DNA of 64,000 bases from Chaenocephalus aceratus (Eukaryota; Chordata; Actinopteri; Perciformes; Channichthyidae), in contig JAMFTG010000489.1 of the NCBI GenBank assembly GCA_023974075.1, positions 62,001-126,000 on the forward strand, given 5' to 3'. The notes under the pieces were generated by a model, which did not search any database, was not told the DNA's origin, and worked only from the letters and a program-made list of their open reading frames with translations. Position numbers and translations under genes: made by a program. Below, piece after piece: positions 32,799 to 44,800 of this stretch. Every line of letters begins with the position of its first letter. Position 1 is the stretch's first letter.

Positions 32799-35440
32799 TG
32801 AGTGAAGCAAAAAGGAGGACACTTACAGACTTCTTTAAAAGGTATGTAAGACATCACTGCTAGCGTGTCAAAGCCATTTGTATCTTATTTATTCACCATA
32901 AGTTCCTTTGTTAATTTTCCTACATTTAAATGCAGAGTTGAGCAGAACAAGGCAGGTGATGGGCGAGCAGGGCGGCTTGGAAAAGAGAGAGGATCAGAGC
33001 AGCGTAAAGAAGGGAAGGGAGTGGAGGAACTTGAGGAGAGGAGCAGAGCAGGCTGAGGAGTAGCCTGAGGAGGACAGAGGAGCAGAGCAGCCTGAGGAGG
33101 ACAGAGGAGCAGAGCAGGGAAGCCGTGTAGGAAAGGCTGACAACTTGCCTGACTGCTGGAATCAAAGTCAATTGGAATATTTTACACAGAAATATCCATT
33201 TCTAATAGTTGGAAATAAAACAAATAGGATGCAAGTCATGCAGGGAAGCGGATCCCTCGGGGCAATGAGAACAGGGAACCAGGTACTCACTCTCTGCTGA
33301 TGGCAGAATGTAGGGTCGGCCCATACGGCAACAGCAATGAGAAGCAAATGAAATCTTTGAGAAAGAAAATAAATGACCATAGTGTCTCTCAGAGTCACAC
33401 ATTAGCACAGGACAGTAAAAAGACAAAATGAAGAAGCTTTAAAATCAAGCTTTCTAAAAACTCAGAACGCCATCCTCTGATCGTCCTGGACTAATAGAAC
33501 TACACATGATAAATGGTGTAAATGTTGGCCAGGTACTCCTCTCAAATGTTACATGTCCAGACATTGTACATGTTATCTCAAAAGAAATGAGGGAAGCCCT
33601 TTTGGCAAGTATCACGTGACCAAAGCCAACTGCTCCTGTGGATGAAAGCACATCATTCAGCACGAAGGTCTTATTGTGTCCCGAAGAACGTCAGCTGATA
33701 GCTCGGAGCCAGTGACCTTAGATCTTCTCGAGCTCGAGAGTACAACTGCAGATGGAGTCATTAGTCAACGACTGAACTGTCTACAGAAATATGGCCTTGA
33801 TGCTTTTCTGAAAGAATGTCTGGTGGGATTCTGCTCAGAAGGAGCCTCCGTAATGGGAGGCAGAAAGAATGGCGTCTACACAAAACTGAGAAGTGAGTAT
33901 ACTCATCGGCTGGCATCGTCTAAACCAGAGGTCGGAGTTGTCCGTCAGATGCAGTCAAGCACCGAAACCACTGCACAGCTTTTCTGGACATGCTATACTG
34001 TCTCTCTCATCAGTCACCAAAGAACTTGAGAGAGCTTGATGCTGCAGTCTCTGAAGTGCTTGAGGAAGATTGGTCGCGTCCTCGGGATCAGGTGGGTGGC
34101 TTCATCTCTTAGGACAGTAAACGCTGGTTGGACCGTGTATGCTGCACTCTATCATCGCCTCACACCTGCAAGTGTAGATGTGAACCGTTCCTCAAACGAT
34201 AGATGCACGTATGAGGGGCGAGCAGCAAAGCTGACGTCAGTTGCTTTAGTTAAAAACCTGGGACTGAAGACGGAGGCACTCGAGGAGCTGAAAGACCCGT
34301 CTGAGGCGCTACAGTCGAGAGACATTAGACTGTCTCAGTCAGTACATCTGATCAAAAGACAGCGAGATGTTTTTAAAACCAGGAGCAGGAACCCAGACGG
34401 TGGTCTGTTCTACAAACCCGCATGTGAGGCAGAGCAGCAAGGTGTTTTAATGGCATAACGGCCCGTCGACACGACAGGCATCAAAAAATGCTTTCAAACG
34501 CTTCGCCCATTCACTTGAATGGGGTGACGTAGAAGATTTTTAAACTTCGCCGAACTGCATTGTGGGGAGCGGAGCGTGGCTTTGCATCACGAGCATCTAT
34601 CGGCATCAAAAGTTGAGCAATGTTGGCATCAGCCAATCAAATCCCGCGTATGCAAATCTGCCAGTACAAGCGCTAGCCAATCAAACCGCGTGTATGCTGG
34701 GAGAGACTACGCAGGTCATTTCCTCATATTCAAAAAAATGGAGCGGTCGTGAATCACCCGGTGCTGAATGATCCGTCTCTGTTCATCTACCGGGATACAA
34801 ACCGGAGGAACCAGGCATGGAGGGAGGGGCAGAGACAGGGGGTGGAACTGGTAGGTTTTCGCCTGTTTGGGGATTTTATATCCAGTTTACTTCGTGTTAA
34901 CGTTGCTATTGCTTTGTATGCCGGGGGCGGGCGGGAGATTCCTGATTGGTTGTTGGTCGCCTTGGGCGCGAGAAATCGCCAAGCCTCAGACACGCCCAGC
35001 TTCAAGATGTCTTGATGCCTGTAGTGTAGACGGGCCGTAACACTACAGACCCAAGGCAGAAGATAAAAGATCCCACAAAGCAAAAGCATGCAAACGAGGA
35101 TGCTCACAAGCGAAGAGGAATCCCTCTTTCAAAGGTCAGTGTTCTTGATACAAAGACATGGCCAAGCCGAGTGTGAAATAAGAGAGCTCTTTTGAAAGCA
35201 GGATTCTCTGGTGTTCAGCCAAGTTATAGGGACTTTAAGGAGGATGCCAGAGTGCCTTCTGAAGCTTGAGAGTGAAGCATGCTGTGAGCAGAGCAGAGAG
35301 AGAGGGGCTTCTCAGAGATGGATGCAGTTGTAACATCAATGCGCTCACACCTGAAGACTCAAAATGTCTCTAATGTTCATTCAAATGGTTGGACCTCCTC
35401 TTGCCTCTCGGGACCCCACGACCTACGTGAGGAAGTGGGT
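32799..35440 (+). pseudogene. Decayed KIAA1586-like hAT transposase
   Basis: A first exon-like piece at 32799-32843 reads MSEAKRRTLTDFFKR with a GTATGT donor. Later fragments contain KYGLDAFLKECLVGFCSEGA (33792-33851), LRKIGRVLGIRWVASSLRTV (34059-34110) and VKNLGLKTEALEELKDPSEA with KPACEAEQQG (34249-34440). Past the MITE at 34459-35037, degraded coding continues to about 35440. Many stops and frameshifts. The order and motifs match hAT-derived KIAA1586-like proteins of fish. No intact reading longer than 140 residues. Confidence 0.8.
34459..35037. mobile_element. PIF/Harbinger-like MITE inside hAT coding sequence
   Basis: Ends CGGCCCGTCGACACGACAGG and its inverted partner, flanked by TAA (34456-34458 and 35038-35040). 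Shares internal words (GCCGAACTGCATTGTGGG, AGCCAATCAAACCGCGTGTA-like) with the MITE at 61075-61700. Confidence 0.88.
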
Positions 35441-35860
35441 AGCTGCCAGGCCTGCAGCATTCAGCCTGTAGACAGAGACGCACGACTGCAGGCGTCCCCC
35501 ATCAGCCCGTCGGGGACTTGATGAAGGAGCTGGTCGTACACACAGTCATGTTGTTGAACTGCTTGTATTGATGTGGACTTTCTTTCCTCCATCAGATCAC
35601 ACGTCTCTGTCCTCAGAGCTGTGTTTAATGTTCTTGAGTGAGCAGAGAAATGTTGACTTAAAATGGCAATTTGAAGGTCTGTCATTTGTGAAAAATGTTT
35701 GTGTATATATTAATAATTTCTAATGTAAATTCATTCCAGTTCAATAATACTAATAAGAAGACGGTCTATTTGACATACTTTCTACTTTCTCGATTGGTGG
35801 CAGGAAACAGTGGATGATCTGATGCAGGAGCAGTTGCTTTAGATTGGGCATCATATATTG
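35441..35860. other. Intergenic segment
   Basis: No gene recognised; minus-strand opening at 35461-35685 has no family features. Confidence 0.45.
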
Positions 35861-36740
35861 CCCAAGTAGAAGTACTCAGATATTGTACTTGAGTGAAAGT
35901 AGAAGTACTCAGATATTGTACTTGAGTGAAAGTAGAAATACTCAGATCTTGAGTATATGTAGAAGTACTCAGATCTTGTACTTGAGTGAAAGTAGAAGTA
36001 CTCAGATCTTGTACTTGAGTAAAAGTATAAGTACCAGAGTGTAGGAATACTCTGTTACAGTAAAAGTCCTCATTCAAAATGTTCCTCAAGTAAAAGTAGA
36101 AAAGTATTCTCATCAAAATATAGTGAAAGACAGTGAAAGTAGTCGTTGTGCAGATTGGTCCATTTCAGAATAATATATATATATGTTTTATAATGATTGA
36201 TCATGAAAGTGTTCTCAGAGCTGGTGAAGGTGCAGCTAGTCTGAAGTACTTTGTAGACTGCAGGGTAGCTGGTGGAGGTGCAGCTAGTCTGAAGTACTTT
36301 GTAGACTGCAGGGTAGCTGGTGAAGGTGCAGCTAGTCTGAAGTACTTTGTAGACTGCAGGGTAGCTGGTGGAGGTGCAGCTAGTCTGAAGTACTTTGTAG
36401 ACTGCAGGGTAGCTGGTGGAGGTGCAGCTAGTCTGAAGTACTTTGTAGACTGCAGGGTAGCTGGTGAAGGTGCAGCTAGTCTGAAGTACTTTGTAGACTG
36501 CAGGGTAGCTGGTGGATTTACTCCAGGTGGAACTAAAGTCTGATTCAACACTTGATTAGATTTCATTCATCCACATCTGTGAAGTAACTAAAGGTATTAA
36601 ATACATGTAGTGCAGTAGAACTACACCATTTACCTCTGAACTGTAGTGGGGTAGAAGTACACAGTAGCATACAATTGAAATACTCAAGTAAAGTACATGT
36701 ATCTCCAAACAACATGCAGTGGTGCAACTAAATGTTGAGC
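35860..36740. mobile_element. Nonautonomous element with six 48-bp units (copy 2)
   Basis: Same arrangement as 8640-9505: GTACTTGAGTGAAAGTAGAA-type flank, six 48-bp units (36223-36513), then GGATTTACTCCAGGTGGAAC. Flank contains extra AGTACTCAGATCTTG repeats. Ends approximate. Confidence 0.75.
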
Positions 36741-38724
36741 GCAGGTGTTGACAGAACCGTTTTAAAATTGTATTAAAGCCAAATCATGACACACAGAAAT
36801 ACACGACAGCATTGTTTTTGTTTACTGTACAACAGACAACTTTTCTTTACTGGAACTCGTCTGGGAAACAAGCATCATCATGACTCTTAAATAAAAACTC
36901 CTCCTCACAGTCAACACGTTTTCACTTCTCGGCGCGGAGCTTCCAGTGCTTTAACAACGATGCACGAAGAAGCCGAACGCCTGCTTTGCAGATGAACCTC
37001 CGCACAAGTATTGCTGTACTCTCAATCCTCAAAGAGATCTCGAGCAAAGAGCGGGTAAACATTTCAATGCATCGTCAATAACACACGGTTAGAAAAAAAT
37101 GCATGATAAAATAATAGACGCACATAATTGTCTGCTTCCTGTCAGAGTCAGAACTCAACCTGGAGGCGTTCAGTTACTCTGCTCCAAGCACCTGCAGGTC
37201 CGCTGCAACTCTACTACTTTCAATCCAGCAAGAAGACTTTTCTTTTTGTCGCTGCTTTTAATTGAACTGTTCACATCTTAAACTGCACTTTAACTTTTAT
37301 CCATGTATTTTTTCTTTTAATGTTTATTTTATTATCTTTTCTTTTAATGACTGATTTTAAATGCCATTTTTTAAATGTCTTTCGTTTTTCGTAAAGCACT
37401 TTGAATTGCCTTGTGTTGAAAAGTGCTGTATCAATAAACTTGCTTCACCAAGTCAATCATAAAATAAACACGTCATTTCTCTCCATTGAAGAACGCATGT
37501 GTTGTTAAAGCAGGAATGAGATGTCCGCAGTGACGCGTCCTAAAACCCGGACGTAAGTTAGCATGTCACCACTTCCGGTTCCTTCGACAAAAGCAATTAA
37601 ATCTCTCCAGAGGGTTTAGGAAAATATCTGGAACTCAGGTCTGAGGTTGAGACGCATTGAAGAGACGGGTCAGGTTTTGTTCAGTCGGATAATCTCCACA
37701 TGTCTATCCTACTTTCATAATCTTCTAATCATAAATGCTAACGTTATGCTATCAAGGAGCTACAGCAGGGTCGCTGCTTCAACGTCACGCCGACTTCAGA
37801 TCCAGATTCAAACACAGATTCTAGATGGAACGAGTTGAAGCGTTTGTCTGAACACTTTGAAGGAGGCAGGGACTTGCTTTCAAGCAGAACAGAAACTAAC
37901 TTAGAGGAGTGTTCACGTGTTCGGCGTAATGACGTACGACGGCCTCCACGACTTCTGTAGTCCTGTTCAGCCGCTTGGTAACAACCATCGTTTCTCAGAC
38001 ACGTCCACTCTTCAGAAATCCCCAGTGGGGTCTCTGCTGATGGTTTCATGTCGTAGAACAAAACGTGATCCGTCTCTTCGATGCGTCACAACCTCAGACC
38101 TTAGTTCAGATAGTTTCCTAAACCCCACGGAGAGATCCCATTGGCTCTGAGACGAGGGAACAGGAAGTGGTGACATGCTGACTGTCTTCTGGGTTTTATA
38201 ATTTGGCAACACCCCCAGCCACTGGCATCCGTTGGGCTTTTGACTGGGACACACCCATTTGAGTCTGATCTGGAGTGCTACATCTGTAGGACGCGTCACT
38301 GCGGCACTCTGACATGAAGTCAATCCGAGTGTCTGATCACTCTGTGGTACAAAACAATACATCTATACCTTCAGCTAGATTCACCGGATGCCGTTGAGAC
38401 GCAGCCGGGGTGAGGACACAGAGAAAGCAGACGAGAGGCACTTGCAGTCAGAGATAGGTTAAGGAACGATCATAAACATTTAGCAACCACCATGTTCCAT
38501 GTTTAAAAGCAGCGTTGACTCTAATCTGCTGAAGTCTTCAGTCTCTTGATCGCACTGGGAATGAATACAGTTCAAATGAATCACTCGATGCTTCTCTGGA
38601 GGATAAACCATGACTTTTGGGACTGTTTAATTGGCAGCATCCATTATTCAGAGCGGTGATTTGAATGTTGTGTTTATGGAGGAAAATGGCTTCATCCATG
38701 TCTTCTTCTTCTGTGGTGGTGGTG
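36741..38724. other. GCLM-DNTTIP2 intergenic region and probable GCLM 3' UTR
   Basis: Includes a reverse copy of the teleost CAAGGCAAG repeat (37390-37445). A GC-richer stretch at 37500-37580 has a CACTTCCGGTT ETS-like site but no supported gene. Part of 38300-38724 is presumably GCLM 3' UTR. No microRNA or exon recognised. Confidence 0.45.
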
Positions 38725-38882
38725 CTACTGGCTCCCCTTCCCTGCACTGACCAGGTAGCCTTTAGCCTTGATGATTCCCCGGCTCTTCACGATGATGGAG
38801 TAGCGCAGCACCCACTCCAGCCTCCAGATGGCGGCGCTCAGATCCTGCACCGCCTCCTGGAAGGTGGCCGCTGACATGAGCT
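38725..38882 (-). CDS. gclm: GCLM exon 7 (end)
   Basis: Joins exon 6 by a split Glu codon and reads LMSAATFQEAVQDLSAAIWR, LEWVLRYSIIVKSRG and IIKAKGYLVSAGKGSQ, stop at 38727-38725. Corresponds to the C terminus of the family (LLRYSVIVKSRGIIKSKGYxL). Fully open. No clear polyadenylation signal was found in the first few hundred bases downstream; the family often has a long 3' UTR. Confidence 0.93.
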
Positions 38883-41800
38883 CTGAGGAAGCGAGAGGAG
38901 ATGGAGCCGTTTTAAAACTCATGGGAAAACAGGACAGAATTTAAAAGCGGTCAATCTTGGACGAAGTGGCCCAAAGACCCGGATAGTGGGATGTCACCCT
39001 GCCCTTGTTAGCCCTACATGCGTATATCATTACAACAAACATAAAGGAAAGAAAACAAGTTAAAAATGTCTGTTTAAGGCGTCTAGTGGCTTGATAGAAA
39101 AACAAGGAAGGAAGCCACGACAGTCCCTTTAAACCCATCTGACTTAAAGGTCTCCTATTATGCTATTTTATGCATACGTTACAGGTCTCAGATATCTAAA
39201 AACCATGTCTCTGAAGTCTTTGGCTCAAAATACCAAACAGATCATGCATTCTAGCCTCAAACACCCCGAATCTGGATCCGCTCCGTTGTTCCCCCGTTTT
39301 TAGAGATGTGAGTACGGAAGGAGAAAAGAGAGAGGGTTTTATTTTCTGACACTTATGGCGCTTTCCCCCTCCAGGGCCTCGCTCGGCTTAGTACGGTATA
39401 GTTCGGCCTCGGTATGCCAGGCTCACTTTATGCTGCGTTTCCATTACAGTTAGTAGCTGGGGCAGTAACCATAGTACCGCAGTGTACAGGGCTCTCGACT
39501 AACTTTTTTTCCCATCCTCCCGGAACCGTCCCGAAATACAATCCAAGCCGTCCCGAAATTAATGTGGACGTCCCGAATTTTTATTTATTTTTTCTACATT
39601 ATCATTAGTTAAAATCATTCAAAGTGACCTTTTACATAAATAAAACATCATACAAATCATTAGATGATAATTCATCAACCTTTTTATTTTAGTAAATCAT
39701 TCAATCACATAAACAAAGGCCAAATATATTTAAACAAACACAAACGAGAAAATTACTCTAATATTGAATCCAATCAAGTCCCATCCAATTATCAAAAAAA
39801 ATCCAACACTGTCCTGAAGACAGAACCCAGAGTAACCGCTAACCAGGATGACAGTCTGTAACACAGTCAGGAGACCTTTACAAACGCCCGCCCCCTCGCA
39901 CACAGACGGGACAGAGAGATCTCATCTGGATTGGAAAGCTCGAAAATACATCAGACGCATGTTTTAGTCTTTTTGCATATTAGAAACGGAGTTGGTGAAA
40001 CTAAAACTGCGATATAATGTGTATGTAGCAATAATACATATGACATATTTTTTTAATGTCTCCTGTACCGATAAAAGTCTGATAATATCGGAGCTTAACG
40101 TTACCACTGTCTTTAATAATTCCGGCCCGGGGCCCGTTTAATACCGGGGCTCGGTACCCATCCCTACATGGGGAGAGGCGCAGCATATTGCTAAGGACTA
40201 AATACGATGGAGGGTTCTCATCTCAGCCTTATGACCATAGGGGATGAAGAGGAGTAAATAAAGAGGCCGGCGCTCCAGGGTCTGGTTCTGCTGTGCGTTT
40301 TTGTGATGTAACGGTAAAACATTTCAGAATTCCTCCACGGGATGCCATTGTCATTGTACAACACTCAACCCTTGAAATACACACACTCAGTCAGTATATA
40401 GCTAGACCCAGAGCCATATTATATTAATCTGGCTAGACCATAGAGAGCGCGAATTTGCGGACCAGGAATTCGCGGGCACAGCCAGCTGGGCGGCTGGCTG
40501 ACAGCCAGCGGCACAGCAGTGGCTACATGTGTGTGTATTTCGCGGGTTGCTAAATGTTTTGTGCGTGTGTGTTTATGTTGACAAGGAGGTTTAATAACTG
40601 TGTGCTACACAAAACGTGCAGTCGGTTTCATTTTCATCGCCGTTTGTAGTAGAGTTAGCAGGATATTTTTATTTTAACTCGTCCCAAATTCGTCCCAAAA
40701 TTATTTTTTATCCTCCGACACTATTTGTTTTGGCCCCGGGACGACGGGACGTCCTTAAGCTCGAGCCCTGGCAGTGTAGGCGGAGCCGTGACTTCATCTT
40801 CAATGCGAACCACAAAACCAACATCAGCCGTTAGCTGTTAGCACTCAGAGCTCACAGCTCCTCGTATCTGTTCAGAAACTAGACAGAAGTAAACAAGTAC
40901 AAACCACAGACTGCCTGTGTCATGGTGAGTACAGTCGCTGCTTTATTTATGTCTGTAGGCCGTTGTTGTGAGTGAGGACGGTCGGAGCATATACTGCGTT
41001 AGCTTAGCCGATATCCATTCAGAAAACACGCATTTTAAAGGTGTTTCTCTGCCGTCTGTCTGCAGACTTGTCAAAGCATTAATTCATGGTTCTTACTAAC
41101 CGGTATCAGTGTGTTGTTACTTCGGCATCATTTAGAAACGTGTTACAATTAAATCACGGTCACATGTTCATCTTGTTGTAGTTTAGCCCCTTGCCAGCGA
41201 TTCTCACTCTAGTTTAGCATACTCAGCCCGACTCAGCCCGGTTGTTGGCCCGGAAAGAACCTCGATTTTGGAGAGCCAGAAAAACTGTGAAAAAGTACCC
41301 GCTAGCCGGAACTACGCCGAGTGGAAACGCAACCACAAACTGAGCGGGCACGGCACGGCACGCTTAAACCGTGCTGTAGTGGAAATGCGCCATTAGAGGA
41401 GCCTGACACGCATGTTTGTACAGTTGTGGTCAAAAGTTTACATACACTTGTAAAGAACATGTATTTCAATAATTTCTACAACTCTTATTTTTCTGTTGAG
41501 ATTGGGGCACATACTACTTTGTCACAAAACTAAAATCATGAAGTTTGGATCTTTTATGAATTTATAATGGATCTTCTGAAAATGTGATCAAATCCTCTGG
41601 GTCCCCAAAAATAAGAGTCGTAGAAATGATTGAAAAGTCAAGACTGTCATGAAACACATGTTCTTGACAAGTGTGTGCAAGACTTTTGACTACAACTAAT
41701 GTATATAAAAGACATAAATAAGGACTTCCGGTTATGGCGCGGTGTTGATCATACGTAGTTCAGTCGTCGCTCTGCCCTAATATTGTAAATTAACTATTTT

Positions 41801-44800
41801 GAACACGGGAGGTAAAAGGAAAACGCATTTTACACAATCATAACGGTGTTACTAATGCCTCCACGCAAGAAAACAACTAAAAAGGACAACGTTTTGGAAA
41901 CTTTATCCGAAGAAGATTGGCCACCGCTGTCTCAACCTGGCCTTGCTCCCGACATGGAACACGAGGCGGGAGAAGAGCTGTCGCAGGATAAATCCTCAGG
42001 TGAAATTCTGAGTGCAATCAACAATTTAAAGAAAGACCTGAAGGAAGACTTTGCATCAAAATTTAATACGGTGATACACTCAATACAATCTATCGAAGGC
42101 GAACTAAAACAATACTCTGGCCGATTAACGGAGGCTGAGGAGCGGCTTGGAGCGGTGGAAGACGATACCTCAGCGCTGAATAAAACAACGAAACATCTGA
42201 GACAACAGATGGAAAGCTTGGAGGCGAAAATGGAAGATCTGGAAAATCGTAGCCGCAGATCTAATGTGCGACTGATAGGCTTGCCCGAAAACGCTGAAGG
42301 GAAGGATGCATGCACCTTTCTGGAAAAATGGATCCCTGAAATTCTGGGTGCCGGTTCGTTTGCAGCACCGCTCGCTATTGAAAGGGCGCACAGAGTTCCA
42401 TCTGGCAGACCGAAGCCAAACGCACCGCCTCGAGCACTTCTGATTAAGTTCTTAAACTACAAGGACAAAACCAAAGTGATGTCGGCTGCATATGAAAAGG
42501 GTAAAATCCACTTTGACAAACATCCTATCATGTTTTTCCATGACGTCGCTAAGGAGACGGATAAAAAGCGCAGGGCCTACGATGGAGTTAAAACGAGGTG
42601 CAGGGACATGGGTCTACGGTATGGAATACAATATCCATCCTCTTTCCGAGTGACACATGACGGCAACTCTCACCTCTTCACCTCTCCTACGGATGTACAC
42701 ACGTTCCTGGAAAAGATCAAGGAGAGGCCCAGAGATTGAACAGTTCCGTGAAAGCACCTGGTGAGATGACCATACAGAATGGCCTGCAGTATATTACTTG
42801 TTACTGTAAAAGGACTAAATCTACTATATACACTGTCAAAGTAAAGGTTTGTCTTTGCAGTATTTAGCAGTAATAATATGTATGTAGGCTATACACTGGT
42901 ATAGCTGTTGAAGAAGTGCGTTTTCTGTTATTGATACTGTTAAGAATTGAATAAGTGCTGTCCTTGAACGGTTAAATCTAAGTTATGCCTTTACACTCCC
43001 AAATTCACATTTTATATAATTTTCATTAGATATAAAACAAATTCATTATCCACATTTTAGATCCTATAACAAGGGCAGCTAAACTCAGTGTTTACTTATG
43101 AATACATTTTATTTTAAGAGCTTTAAACTTGCTGCCTAGTGAATGAAAACATCGACAAAAAGTGAAATATTTTATAGAAGTGTTTTGTTTTTTTCATTCC
43201 CTTTGTTAACATTTCTATAATTTGTATGGAAGTTAGGGCGGAGCGACACTTTAGGGACTTGTTTGTGGACATTTATTCTGTTCCTCAGTTTTGTGGACCA
43301 GATAGCTCCATGATTAGAGTCTTTAGGAGGGAAAGGGATGCTCATCGTTTGGGGAATTTCACATGGGGTGTTTTGTTTTATTTGTTTTATGTCATGGTGT
43401 GTTTATTTTCTGTTCATATTGCGGTCAGCAAATGGGGTCGTGTTAAGCAGTCTGATAGGCAGTTTTATTTCAGTCAGGTGTTTATGGAATTTTGTTATTT
43501 TCTGTTTCTTCTAAATACTGTTATATTTTTGTTTAGATAACAGAATATGACTTCCAATACAGAATTTAAGATAACTTCATGGAATGTACGTGGGCTCAAT
43601 AATTTATCGAAACTCAAGCAGGTGTTAAATAGAGCTAAGAGGTTGAATTCCAAAATACTGCTTTTACAGGAATCGCATTTGCCACAATGTGATATTCATA
43701 AGATCCAGAAAGATGGAATGGTCAGGTCATCGCGGCCTCCTATTCTTCCCATGCTAGAGGGGTGTTAACTCTTATTCATAAATCCATTCCTTTTAACATA
43801 ATTAGGACTATCTCTGACCCAAGAGGCAGATATTCCATCATTCACGGCACCCTTCTTACAGAAACCTTGAATATTGTCAATATATACGGCCCTAATGAGG
43901 ATGTTCCCTTATTCTTCAAAAACATTTTTCTAACTTTATCCTCCCTCCCAGGCCATTATATCATAGGGGGAGACTTCAATTGTGCACTAGAGCCCAGTAT
44001 AGACAGATCAAGGGGGACAGACCTGTCTCACACCCAAACAAGGAAAACCCTTAAACAACTGATCCAGGGTTTTAATGTGTGTGAAGTCTGGAGGTCATTT
44101 GAAGCAGCTTCCAGAGAATATTCTTGTTTTTCCGCCACTCACCAAACACACTCACGTATCGACTATTTCCTGGTTTCTATGGGTCTTATGTCAAGGATTA
44201 CAAAATGTTGGTATGACAGTAGGGTCCTCTCTGACCATTCACCAATTTCATTATTGTTTAATAACTCTGATCTTGTTATGAATCCACCTAGGTGGCGTTT
44301 TCAATCCAGATGGCTACAGGATAGAACATTTGTTGAATTTGTAGGAATACATATTGACCTCTATTTTAGCATGAATACTAACGAAACCTCTCCAACTGTA
44401 CGCTGGGAAGCGTTTAAGGCATACATTAGGGGCATGATTATTAGCTATTCTAGCTCGCAGAACAAAGCCTTTAAATCCAAATTAAATTCACTGGAGGGTT
44501 GTATTAAAGATTTGGAGGATAGGATTGTTACCCAAGATTCCCCAGAACTGCAAGCTAAACTTTTGGTCCTAAGGACTCAATATAGTGAATTATCAAGTAA
44601 CCAGACAGCTGCTAGCTTACTAAGATTAAAACAAAGCTACTACGATCAGGGAGAAAAGGCAATCTGAAAGGGCTTCAACAGCATTAAAACAAATGGTAAA
44701 TTAACAAATGACCCTGCAGAAATAAATAGCTTTTAAAATGTTTTATGAAAAACTTTATACATCCGAACATGAAGATTCAGGCCAACAGGAACATTTTCTA

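Noticed and set aside
37500..37840. Possible promoter and small gene (CACTTCCGGTT near 37569; open frame 37647-37838)
   Set aside because: No recognisable protein, no splice-linked exons; an isolated ETS-like match is weak.
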